From: Cryptomeria japonica
Taxonomy: Eukaryota > Streptophyta > Pinopsida > Cupressales > Cupressaceae
Reading direction: 5' to 3'
Assembly: GCF_030272615.1 (NCBI RefSeq)
Contig: NC_081410.1
Location: 225,299,415 to 225,363,414, forward strand
DNA length: 64,000 nt
The notes under the pieces are model-generated. The model did no database searches. It worked only from the letters and a program-made list of their open reading frames with translations, and was not told where the DNA came from. Positions 45,423 to 56,510 of this stretch are shown piece after piece. Position numbers and translations under genes: made by a program. How positions within the stretch are numbered: position 1 is the stretch's first letter; each line of letters starts with the position of its first letter.

Positions 45423-46142
45423 TTGGACTCGATTTACTCCTAAAATTCGTAAGGATTAAGCTGACAACAAGCACGTATTAATCAAAAACTTCCCTTAAAC
45501 ATAGACAAATAATAATATTTATTTTAGGAAAATCACCAATAGTACACCTAATCTTCCTTATTTAAGGATTCATCAATCCATGAATCATTCTAGTTCAAAC
45601 AATTCCTAGCTCAAAGTAAGATAATGACAACAAAATTTTCCTCCTTTTGCTTCAAATATTTAAAATAAATGCATTACACAAGAAGTAAATGAATCACGAA
45701 ACTCTTACTAATTACAATAATTATGCTAAATCATTAAAATATTCTCAAGGAAACTTTATTTAACCACACTTTGCAAAATAAAAGTATAATTTTTGTCACT
45801 GAGCTAGCATCAATAAGAAAAAATCACAATAATTTGCACCAAATAAGCATAGCAACACTCCTTTAACATCTAATTGCACGCTATAAATAAGAGAGAAATA
45901 TACTTTTATACAATATTTTACACATAAGTACATTCTTATACTATTGAAGAATTCATGTCATAAGCCTAAATGAGGGAGAAATTCTTAGAAATAAGCCTCT
46001 TCAAGTCAATTATAATCGATACATCACACGATAACCGAAATATACTTAGTCCATTTACTTAGAAGAACAAGATTTATGACATCTGTATATCCTAATCTCC
46101 ACCATGCTTCTACTGTACTACTCTGATACAAACATTAGGTAT
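45423..46142 (-). other. Element E1 interior, left part
   Basis: About 720 bases without coding frames, between the LTR/polypurine tract and element H. Bases 46060-46140 match E2 at about 57920-57990 (AAGATTTA...CCACCATGCTTC). The plus-strand text CTCTGATACAAACATT near 46120 looks like a primer-site complement, but I do not see an LTR end beside it. Confidence 0.55.
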
Positions 46143-47307
46143 TATTAGTACTTACTAAGTTGCCATTAGTTTTATTTCCAAAGTCATTCTATTTACTTTA
46201 GTCAGTTATTACTACCAAAATATTCAGTCGGTAAGCACAGAGCAGTCGGTTATAGAAGAAAGTAGTCACAGAGCCTAGTATACACTAAGCAGTCTACCAA
46301 GTAACACTATGTCTACCGAGCAGCAAAAGGATACACTGAGTTGATATACACCGAGTGAAACATGTTACCAGATTCAATGAACCTAGACACTTATGTGGAA
46401 ACGTGTTACAAGATCGAGGAACAAAGAGCCGTTATAACATTGGAAATTACACTTAAAGATTTTGTATGATTTTGAGATCATCTATCCAATGAAATATTTT
46501 GTATGGTTATTCATTCGATAAGTCGTGTTTGTAAGATCGAAGCATGAACAGATCACTGACATAAGAGATCTATTTATACAACATGAATTAAGGATAAAAA
46601 ATCTAGGTGTATGAAGCAAGACATGTGTAATAGATAAGGATGCACTGAGTATTGTGACTGTTAGAGACACAAAGGTCACTGAGAAGGATTTCAGAGAACA
46701 GTCAAGGAACAGAGTAAATAGAAAGGTTTACCGAGTTAATCTATGGGTTACCGAGGTATGCTATAAGCAAGGTAATCTCATTTTGAGCACATAGAATATG
46801 CTATAACATTTTAGATGTAAAGTTGTAGATATTTGTAAAGATTTTATTATAATATTTTGAGTTGTAAGAGAAACCTTTAACAGGGTAAAAGACTCTAACA
46901 AAGTCTATAAATTGTAAAGCCTTTAACCAAGTGCAACATTTAGAATAAGTGTTGTAAAATCCTTTAGCAAGGTAGATCTAATGATCTTGATACTCCAAAC
47001 AGGGTAAGCTATCAGAAATAGCTAAACATGTAGCTCTAACCGACAACCCTTTATTATTGTAGTAGTGAAGTTGTGGGTGCCATCCCCACCGCAATTTTTC
47101 TCTCTAACCAAGAGTTTCTATGTAACCAAAATATATGTGTTATGGAGTGAATCATGTAAGATTGTTATTTATTTGTTTTAGCTTTATGCTATGTTACAGC
47201 AGTTTTTGGTTTATGCTTAACAATAAAGTTATTGTTCAAGAAAGGATTTGAAGTACTGATTCACCCCTCCCCTCTCAGTACATTAGCTTTCCATATTGGG
47301 CCTAACA
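46143..47307 (+). repeat. Element H first LTR (1,165 bp)
   Basis: It starts TATTAGTACTTACTAAG (partner TGTTACTACTTAGTAAG, so the TG is mutated) and ends CCTAACA. TCTATAAATT near 46904 is a possible TATA. The CTGATTCACCCCTCCCCTC box is at 47257-47280. Confidence 0.93.
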
Positions 47308-47326
47308 ATTGGTATCAGAGCTTGAA
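47308..47326 (+). promoter_or_regulatory. Element H primer binding site
   Basis: ATTGGTATCAGAGCTTGAA directly after the LTR, of initiator Met tRNA type. The second copy at 54073 reads ATTGGTATCAAAGCTTG. Confidence 0.93.
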
Positions 47327-47369
47327 TCTTGGAAAAGGGTTTAACAACCTAAAGAAAAAGATCTTATCA

Positions 47370-48722
47370 ATGGAAGGCTATAAACAATCTCAAAGAATTG
47401 TGTATCTACAAGAAGAGTTGGATCATGCTAATCAAGTGATTGCAGACATGCAAAGACAACTGCAAAAAACATTGAAAGTCAGAAGAAGGTTGTTTGATGA
47501 TTTACAGGACTCTCAAGAGTTAGTGGAACAAATTGAAACATCATCTGAGAACAGTATATCTGAAGAGACTGAAGAGATGATTGGAGAACTGAAAGAAAAG
47601 AACAAAGCACTGACTGATCAGCTAAAAGCAATGAAAAGAGGACATGAACATTTCAGCACACAGATGACTAAAAATCTTGATGCATTGAGGACAACCGAGG
47701 ATAAAGTAAGAGATCTAGAAAGATAAAAACAACAGCTTGAAGCATTAGCATCTGAAAAGAATGATGAAATCACAAGGTTGACTAGGATTCATCAAAATCT
47801 GTCAGATCAATTGGGTTATGCACATCATGAAGCAAATCTGAAAGATGATGAGAATCAAGCATTGAAACTTGAAGTATCAAGGTTGACCGATGAACTTGAA
47901 ACAGAAAAGAAATCCAAAGAAAAACTGAAGAAGAGTTATGAAGCATCAAAGATGTTGGATGAGCAACTGAATGCAAAGAGACACAACAAAGATGCAGGAC
48001 TCGGTTACAAAGGAAAAGACTCTACCGAGAAGGGAATCCACACTACCAAGAGAGGAGAATCATCAAAGCAAGCTAGAAACAAGAAGAACATCAAAGGAAA
48101 GAAGCCTATTTGCAACTACTGTGGAAAACAAGGACATACTGCTAACATGTGTCAAATCAGAAAAGGTAAGCAACCGAATGTCACTAGGTCTAATGGTTAT
48201 TGTAACAATTGTAATAAATATGGTCACACATCTAACCAATGTAGGACAAAGTCTGCTAGCAATTATCAGAAGGTAAAATTGAAAGGGTTTTGTAAAAACT
48301 GCAATAGATATGGACATAGTATCGAGAAGTGTTGGTTTAAGCAAAAGAACTATATGTGGTCTGCACACCGAGCAAATACTAGAGGCTACCGAAATCTCAC
48401 AGATCCTAACCGACAGTATTCTGCAGTACCATGGGATTACAATACAAGGATATGGTGTGAATGTTGTGGAAGATATGGACATATAAGTGCCAACGGCTTT
48501 ATAAGGTTTGGAATGAACAACCGAAGATCATGGAGAAATCCTGGTATGGCATGTTTTCATTGTCACAAAGTTGGACACTTGGCTAGAGATTGCAGAGATC
48601 AACCTAGAGGAGACACTAAAGAAATAAAAGACAAATTACAAATGATTTGGAAAAAGAAGGAAATTGTGTCAAATGAAGAAAACACCTTACCTACCGAGTT
48701 AGGTGCACCTATTCCAAATTAA
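47370..48722 (+). pseudogene. Element H ORF1 (first copy): coiled coil and five zinc knuckles
   Basis: Start chosen at the ATG at 47370 because the longer frame begins inside the LTR. The frame is interrupted once, by TAA at 47724-47726, and continues in register to 48720. Residues ~1-200 are charged, heptad-like sequence (SQRIVYLQEELDHANQVIAD, LKEKNKALTDQLKAM, LEVSRLTDELETEKKSKEKL). Then come knuckles at 48111 (CNYCGKQGHTANMC), 48201 (CNNCNKYGHTSNQC), 48291 (CKNCNRYGHSIEKC), 48456 (CECCGRYGHISANG, lacking the last Cys) and 48552 (CFHCHKVGHLARDC). A Gag-like RNA-binding role is inferred. Confidence 0.8.
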
Positions 48723-49234
48723 TCGATGAAGGTATGAAGGGAATGCATTCTCTCAAAGTTAAATCTTAACAATTCCTATTTTATCATGTACTTAATTCAA
48801 AATCTGCATAGCTAAAGATGCATTAGGAAATTTGAAATTTTATCAAGTCTTTTGGAAGCTTGTCTAGTCGGTAAATACAGGAATTCTGGCTACTCGGTAA
48901 AAGCATAAAAAGGAAGTGGTACCGAGTGCATTTAAGGTTTTCTAACCTAACTGGACGAAGCCCGATAAGGTATATTGTGTACTTAAAGATTTTACTTGGT
49001 CATTTTACACTTACCAAGTTTTCAAGAAAGTAGAGAAAAGCGATTCAAAGGCGATCAAACCTCCTCTGAAGCGAAATTTAAGGTATTTACATAAATCACA
49101 ACACATTGTCAAGCTAGTTATCGATCATATCCGTTGTGAATATCTATTTTACATTTGTTAAGTGGAAAATGTCTACCATTTGAAAGTTTTCAAACCTTAA
49201 GAATCTTTTGTTAAGTGTTTATCCAAAATAGGCA
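48723..49234 (+). other. Element H inter-ORF spacer
   Basis: About 510 bases with no long frame between ORF1 and ORF2. The second copy has the equivalent at 55488-56001 with point differences. Confidence 0.6.
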
Positions 49235-52200
49235 ATGACACCTAAGATCCAGAAACCCGTTGTTGTTGAGAACATTGAAAAACCCTCACTGAAATACTCT
49301 CTAACTCCCAAAGTAGCATCTGAACCAAATGATAAAAATGCATTTTCACTCATTCCGGATAGGGTTTTACTAGTTGAGGATGTCAGATTCTTCACTAAGT
49401 GTCGTGTTGAGGAACTAGGTCATGTTGAGTTCAAGGACACATATGATGAATTGTGTACCGATGGAAAATTGGATAACAAGTTTGAACACATTAAAGTCAA
49501 GGGATTGACAGAAGCCCTAACCTACCTGCGAATCTTCAAACCCCAATGGGTCAAATTTGTTTTGAGTAGAGTTCATGATGATTTCATGTGGTTAGAGGAG
49601 CAACCATTCAAAATCACCAAGGAAATCATTCATTTGATCACCGGTTACCCTATTTTTGATCATGCCTGAGCTCAGAAAATGATATCAGAAAAGGAATTGA
49701 TCACTTTAACTAGAGTTGAATCTGATTGCAGAGGACTAAAATTGAACAATGTGACAGATGCAGAGCTGAAGTTTGTCATTAGAGTAATAGGTTATTGTTT
49801 GTTTCAATTGGCAAGGGAAAACAGTGCACCTTGTGCAGCAGTCGATTTAGCATATAAAATTGTGAAGAAAGGAATGAAAATTGATCTATGCGAAGTATTG
49901 TTGAAAAACCTATTTGAGAATCTAAACACCATAAGGAAGCCAAAGAAGAACAACTCGGTGAACACACTAAAGTTTGGATCACTTTTGGTATGCATGTTTT
50001 TCTATTTTGAGAAATTCTTTCCATCAGTCGGTAATGTAGTTTGGGAGCTACACCGACCAATCACCCATCAAATCAATGACTTCATCAAACAGCTAGGTGA
50101 TAACTTTAATGATATTATGGATGATTACTTTAGCAATTTTTAGGAAAAGATGCATAACAGGTATAGAATTCCACCCTAGCTAGTAGAGAAATACAAAGAT
50201 GACATATGCTTTGAAGTGGACACCGACTACTGCTATGTTAATGCTGTGGAACCGAGAACTCAATCTTTGCCACCTATGGGTTATGAGATTGATTTTGACA
50301 TCACATAACAACAGATAAATGCTTTTCTTACATTACCAAGACATGCTACCGAGCTGAGATACGGTACATATGAAGAAGTTAAAGAGAAAGTTAAGATGAG
50401 TATTGTAGTACCAAAGGCTACAAGGAAAGCAACAAAAATGATCAAGGCATTAACGGAGAAATTTGGAGAAGGATCTTCCTCCACACCTATCAAGGGCACT
50501 CTAGTCATCACCGAGGAGGAATCTGAAGCCCAAGAGGTAGCTATTACATTGAGCACTAAGCTACCTAAAGGGAAAGTTTTGAAAAGGAAGAAACAGGATA
50601 CATCAAAGGTATCACCGACTCCTTCAGTAAAGCGCCCAAACACAAGATCATCTGCAGTGTCACTGAGTAAGAAACCAAAGAATGTTGCCGCACCAAAGGT
50701 AACAAAAACTTATAAGAAATCTATTCGGAGACTCATTTTGACTAAAGAGTCTAGTGACACCAAATCTGAAGATGCAAGTAAGTTTCAGATTGTCAAGAGT
50801 AAAACGGAAGATGTACATAGTGTTGATAATTTTTGTGCTAATCTGAAGCTATATGGTGGATTTGGAACATTTAGATATGTAAAATATGACTCCAGATCTG
50901 ATGCAAAAAAGAGACAAATTGAAGAAACCGTAATCTGCACTCTTCTAAAATTTTGATTGGTCCCATTGGAAGTAACTAGTTCTCTTCCAAAAGAATTGTA
51001 TTTGCATATTGATAACAGGTGGAAATATGCCATGGACTTAGAAAAGAAGATGAGAGAAAGAAGTTTGGTACATCTCTTTCCAAACATGTCGGTAGATGAA
51101 ATAAGTGAACATCTGAAAAACTACCACTCAAACTTCCTAGTCAAGCAAAGAGCCTTGAAACTGATGAATGGCCTTTATTTGGATGTAGAGAATGAGACCA
51201 AGGAAAAATGGCAGGAAATCTTTCAAATCAAGAATGATGGTGAGCAAGTTGAAGTTGAAACAGTTGATGTCACCGAGCAAGATCCTGATATCACAGAGCA
51301 AGACCTTGCTAACACTATACAAATTGATGAGGATGTCATGAACACCGAGGCACAAGAACAAGAAATGATAGAAGGGAATGCATATGCCAAACTGGTATCC
51401 AGTGAGTCAGTTTTGGAGCAAGTTCAGCCCTATCCTCTGGTCACTCAGCCTGTTTCAACCAAGACACCTCAGGATACTGAACAAGGAAAAGAGGGTCACA
51501 AGTCTACAGAAGGAGAAGCTACTTCTCAGGCCATCAAGGAACAAACCTCTCAAGCCCCTTCAAGTACTGAAAATGTTACAACTGAGACCCCGAGCAAGGA
51601 TTCACCGAAGGCTACATCAGAGGTTAAAGAAATTGATAAAAGTGTTGCCTCTATTGAGCAACCTATCGAGGGTCAACAAGCCTCCCAAGCCATTGTATTA
51701 GTTCAACCGGTGAAAGCTAAAGAAAAGAAAATGAAAAATCATAGTTTCAAATTAGATTTGTCAAAACCAATAGTGTTGCCAAATGTAGACATGTCCAAAT
51801 TAAAAGGGCAAGCACTCATTGAATTCGATGAACTATGCAAAGCCAAAGCTGAATAGGAAAAACAAATGGCTATTCAAAAGAAAAACAAAGTACTTCAGAA
51901 GGTGAAAGCACTATTAACAGATATGCTACCTGAAGCTACAGTGACAACTAATGCAGCCATCCATATTCAACTGGATGAACTCCTAAATCAGATAGAGATA
52001 TTTGGAGTAGACACATCTGAATATTTGAGCAAATTGAAGGACAAAGAGCTCACTGCTAAAATGATTGAAGAGGTATAGAAAGCCATTGCTATTGGCAAAG
52101 TAAAACTTGTCAAATTTATTGCTGAGTTGTCCCCTCAACTCAAGCACATTCTTTATTTATTTCAGAAACTCTGTACATTCTCTTTATTCATTAAAGATAT

Positions 52201-52608
52201 ACAAAAAAAATAGAAGTGATTGAGAAAGAGATCACCGATCTCTCAAATAAGTTGACCACTGAGTCAAATTATATTCAGCATTTCTATACAAAGTTACAAA
52301 ATCTCATGGCTCAATAATTGGAACTTAAGAATGAAGAGCACAAAATAAGGATGGACATTATGACTCTTCAAACCTTATTCATTCCACACTTGTCCTCCGT
52401 CCAAGAGCAGATCAACAAGGCTACCTCCCTATCCACTCAACAAGAGGGAAGCACTTTAGATGGACTAATTTCACTGTTAGCTGACATTACAGCTCAAAAT
52501 TCACTCATGGATAGTGTCAAGGATGCCCTCTCTACCACTCTCACCGATGCAAGGACAAAGTACAAATCCATTTTTGACCAGTTGCCTCCACTGAATGGTA
52601 ACTAAGTT
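49235..52608 (+). pseudogene. Element H ORF2: conserved unknown domain, Lys/Pro linker, coiled-coil C-terminus
   Basis: About 1,120 codons in one frame from the ATG at 49235 to about 52080, then a shift of frame to 52318-52605. Stops include 49667 (TGA), 50141, 50954 (TGA), 51854 and 52076. The N-terminal domain (~300 residues) has FSLIPDRVLLVEDVRFF, LSRVHDDFMWLEEQPFKITKE and ITGYP, then KIDLCEVLLKNL, LKFGSLLVCMFFYF, VEKYKDDICFEV and VEPR, matching G ORF2 in order. Next are a Lys/Ser/Pro-rich basic segment (50520-50740), a second helical region, a Gln/Glu/Thr-rich acidic stretch (51240-51700), and a helical C-terminus. No protease, RT, RNase H or integrase motif. Function unknown; a role in packaging or target choice is speculation. 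Confidence 0.65.
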
Positions 52609-52905
52609 TTGATGTTTGTCAAAAAGGGGGAGTATAGTATCAAAGTATCAAAGGGGCAGTATAGTATACAGGAGAAGTCAACCGAGGTGTGACAACTGAG
52701 CAGTTAACAAAGAACATTGATCACCACGCATGCAAAAATAGAGTTAAGTACAGTATATTGATAAGGGGAGTATATCTGAATATACTATTTTATTGACTAA
52801 TGTATATACTGTCAGTTTAGTCAAATTTTGTAAGTATATAGATTTTGAGTTATGACTTTGAAAGGAGTTTTGTCAAACATCTCAACTAATGTCAAAAGGG
52901 GAGAT
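52609..52905 (+). other. Element H 3' untranslated region with repeated purine tracts
   Basis: Non-coding. AAAAAGGGGGAGTAT near 52620, TCAAAGGGGCAGTAT near 52649, TAAGGGGAGTATAT near 52761, and GTCAAAAGGGGAGAT at 52891-52905 directly before the next LTR. The last is the polypurine tract by position. Confidence 0.75.
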
Positions 52906-54072
52906 TGTTACTACTTAGTAAGTTGCCATTAGTTTTATGTCCAAAGTCATTCTATATACTTTAGTCGGTTATTACTACCAAAATATTCAGTCGGTAAGCA
53001 CAGAGCAGTCGGTTATAGAAGAAAGTAGTCACAGAGCCTAGTATACACCGAGCAGTCTACCGAGTAATAGTCTATGTCTACTGAGCAACAAAAAGGATAC
53101 ATCGAGTTGATATACACCGAGTGAAACATGTCACCAGGTTCATTGAACCTAGACACTTATGTGGAAACGTGTTACAAGATCAAGGAACAAAGAGCCATTA
53201 TCACATTGGAAATTGCACTTAAAGATTTTGTATGATTTTGAGATCATCTATCCAATGAAATAATTTGTATGGTTATTCATTTGATAAATCATGTTTGTAA
53301 GATCGAAGCATGAACATATCACCAACATAAGAGATCTATTTATACAACATGAATTAAGGATAAAAAATATAGGTGTATGAAGCAAGACATGTGTAATAGA
53401 TAAGGAAGCACTGAGTATTGTGACTGTTAGAGACACAGAGGTCACCAAGAAGGATTTTAGACAACAGTCAAGGAACAAAGTAAATAGAAGGGTTTACCGA
53501 GTTAATCTATGGATTACCAAGGTATGCTATAAGCAAGGTAATCTCATTTTGAGCACATAGAATCTGCTATAACATTTCAGATGTAAAGTTGCAGATATTT
53601 GTAAAGATTTTATTGTAATATTTTGAGTTGTAAGAGAAACCTTTAATAGGGTAAAAGACTCTAACAAAGTCTATAAATTGTAAAGCCTTTAACCAAGTGC
53701 AACGTTTAGAATAAGTGTTGTAAAATCCTTTAGCAAGGTAGATCTAACGATCTTGATACTCCTAACAGGGAAAGCTATCAGAAATAGCTAAACATGTATC
53801 TCTAACAGAGCACCCTTTATTATTGCAGTAGTGAAGTTGTGGGTGCCATCCCCACCGCAGTTTTCTCTCTAACCAAGAGTTTCTGTGTAACCAAAATATA
53901 CGTGTTATGGAGTGAATCATTTATGATTGTTATTTATCTATTTTAGCTTTATGTTATGTTACAACGGTTTTTGGTTTATGCTTAACAGTAAAGTTATTGT
54001 TCAAGAAAGGATTTGAAGTACTGATTCACCCCTCCCCTCTCAATACATTAGCTTTCCATATTGGGCCTAGAA
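52906..54072 (+). repeat. Element H second LTR (1,167 bp)
   Basis: TGTTACTACTTAG...CCTAGAA (the CA is lost at the 3' end). It serves as the 3' LTR of the first interior and as the 5' LTR of the second. The box CTGATTCACCCCTCCCCTC lies at 54021-54044. Confidence 0.93.
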
Positions 54073-54134
54073 ATTGGTATCAAAGCTTGAATCTTGGAAA
54101 AGGGTTTAATAGCCTAAAGAAAAAGATCTTATCA

Positions 54135-55487
54135 ATGGAAGGCTATAAACAATCTCAGAGAATTGTGTATCTGCAAGAAGAGTTGGATCATGCTAATCAA
54201 GTGATTGCAGACATGCAAAGACAAATGCAAAAATCATTGAAAGTCAGAAGAAGGTTGTCTGATGATTTACAAGACTCTCAAGAGTTAGTGGAACAAATTG
54301 AAACATCATCTGAGAACAACATATCTGAAGAGACTGAAGAGATGATTGGAGAACTGAAAGAAAAGAACAAAGCACTGACTGATCAGCTAAAAGCAATGAA
54401 AAGAGGACATGAACATTTCAGCACACAGATGACTAAAAATCTTGATGCATTGAGGACAACCGAGGATAAAGTAAGAGATCTAGAAAGATAAAAACAACAG
54501 CTTGAAGCATTAGCATCTGAAAAGAATGATGAAATCACAAGGTTGACTAGGATTCATCAAAATCTGTCAGATCAATTGGGTTATGCACATCATGAAGCAA
54601 ATCTGAAAGATGATGAGAATCAAGCATTGAAACTTGAAGTATCAAGGTTGACCGATGAACTTGAAATAGAAAAGAAATCCAAAGAAACACTGAAGAAGAG
54701 TTATGAAGCATCAAAGATGTTGGATGAGCAACTGAATGCAAAGAGACACAACAAAGATGCAGGACTCGGTTACAAAGGAAAAGACTCTACCGAGAAGGGA
54801 ATCCACACTACCAAGAGAGGAGAATCATCAAAGCAAGCTAGAAACAAGAAGAACATCAAAGGAAAGAAGCCTATTTGCAACTACTGTGGAAAACAAGGAC
54901 ATACTGCTAACATGTGTCAAATCAGAAAAGGTAAGCAACCGAATGTCACTAGGTCTAATGGTTATTGTAACAATTGTAATAAATATGGTCACACATCTAA
55001 CCAATGTAGGACAAAGTCTGCTAGCAATTATCAGAAGGCAAAATTGAAAGGGTTTTGTAAAAACTGCAATAGATATGGACATAGTATCGAGAAGTGTTGG
55101 TTTAAGCAAAAGAACTATATGTGGTCTGTACACCGAGCAAATACTAGAGGCTACCGAAATCTCACAGATCCTAACCGACAGTATTCTGCAGTACCATGGG
55201 ATTACAATACAAGGATATGGTGTGAATGTTGTGGAAGATATGGACATATAAGTGCCAACGGCTTTATAAGGTTTGGAATGAACAACCGAAGATCATGGAG
55301 AAATCCTGGTATGGCATGTTTTCATTGTCACAAAGTTGGACACTTGGCTAGAGATTGCAGAGATCAACCTAGAGGAGACACTAAAGAAATAAAAGGCAAA
55401 TTACAGATGATTTGGAAAAAGAAGGAAATTGTGTCAAATGAAGAAAGCACCTTACTTACCGAGCTAGGTGCACCTATTCCAAATTAA
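54135..55487 (+). pseudogene. Element H ORF1 (second copy)
   Basis: Same layout and nearly the same protein as 47370-48722, including the in-frame TAA (54489-54491) at the identical position. About a dozen residue differences over ~450 codons (for example QLQKTLK versus QMQKSLK, RRLFDD versus RRLSDD). All five knuckles are present, with the fourth again lacking its last Cys. Confidence 0.85.
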
Positions 55488-56001
55488 TCGATGAAGGTAT
55501 GAAGGGAGTGCATTCTCTCAAAGTTAAATCTTAACAGTTCCTATTTTATCATGTACTTAATTCAAAATCTGCATAGCTAAAGATGCATTAGGAAATTTGA
55601 AATTTTATCAAGTCTTTTGGAAGCCTGTCTAGTTGGTAAATACAGGATGTCTGGCTACTCAGTAAAAGCATAAAAAGGAAGTGGTACCAAGTGCATTTAA
55701 GGTTTTTTTGACCTAACTGAAGGAAGCCCGATAAGGTATATTGTGTACTTAAAGCTTTTACGCGGTCATTTTACACTTACCAAGTTTTCAAGAAAGTGGA
55801 GTAAAGCGATTCAAAGGCGATCAAATCTCCTCCGAAGCGAAATTCAAGGTATTTACATCAATCACAACGTATTGTCAAGCTAGTTTACCAATCATATCAG
55901 TTGTGAATATCTGTTTTACATTTGTTAAGTTGAAAGCATCTGCTGTTTAAAATTTTTCAAACCCTAAGAATCTTTTGTTAAGTGTTTATCCAAAATTTGC
56001 A
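55488..56001 (+). other. Element H second copy, inter-ORF spacer
   Basis: Non-coding, aligned to 48723-49234 with substitutions. Confidence 0.7.
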
Positions 56002-56116
56002 ATGGCACCTAGAAACCCATTTTTGTTGAGAACATTGAAAAGCCCTCACTGAAATACTCTCTAACTCCCAAAGTAGCATTTGAACTGGATGATAAAACTG
56101 CATTTTCACTCATTCC
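56002..56116 (+). pseudogene. Element H ORF2 (second copy), first ~38 codons only
   Basis: The ATG at 56002 (ATGGCACCTAGA), then sequence matching 49235-49350 through ...TTTTCACTCATTCC, with a frame difference near the start. Homology to H ends at 56116, and E-type sequence follows at once. Confidence 0.85.
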
Positions 56117-56510
56117 ATAACTAATCATCTATATCCTACCTATGCCATGACCATATTTATCATGTTTTTATAGAAACTGATGTTAGAACTTAAATTATTC
56201 ACTTAATGATACACTATAGCATACATCATTCCTATCAATTCACAACTAAAAGCATATAGATGATTAGAATGTCCTTCATAAAGTCATTAAGAAATTTAGT
56301 CAAATATACATTTGGACAAGCAAATGAGTCTCATTACTTAAGAAAACTTTTAATATGAATTTTCAATCACATCCACACCTCTTACCAATAGTAATTTCCT
56401 AATTTATTGTTAACCCTCTATATTAAGGATATCACAACCCTACTTTCAGAAACTTAATTTCCTTTTTCATTTGATGTCACACAAATTCAAATAAATACAC
56501 ACATTATTCT
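56117..56510 (-). other. Element E1 interior, right part
   Basis: About 394 non-coding bases, similar but diverged from 58862-59255 in the E2/E3 element (shared TATAATAGAAAC/GATGT, CCTTCATAAA.TCATTAAG, AACTTAATTTCC). It shows that the E interior resumes after the H array. Confidence 0.65.

Larger units (their letters stand above)
46143..56116 (+). mobile_element. Element H array: LTR-internal-LTR-truncated internal
   Basis: Two LTRs of the same family (46143-47307 and 52906-54072) and two copies of the following interior, the second cut at 56116. Each LTR is followed by an initiator Met tRNA-type primer site. The interior carries two ORFs and no pol. It lies inside the E1 interior: sequence resembling E continues at 56117. 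Confidence 0.9.

Noticed and set aside
46120-46142. CTCTGATACAAACATT near 46120 and CTCTAATACAAACATT near 57975 as primer sites of another minus-strand element
   Set aside because: They resemble the complement of TGGTATCAGAG with a changed base, but no LTR end lies beside them, so I did not call an element; it may still be a relic.
47232-47369. ORF start inside the LTR of H (and likewise 33404 in G, 53997 in H second copy)
   Set aside because: The open frame runs through the LTR end and the primer site (reading NWYQSL from the primer site), so the true start must be downstream of the primer site; I used the ATG at 47370, 33500 and 54135.
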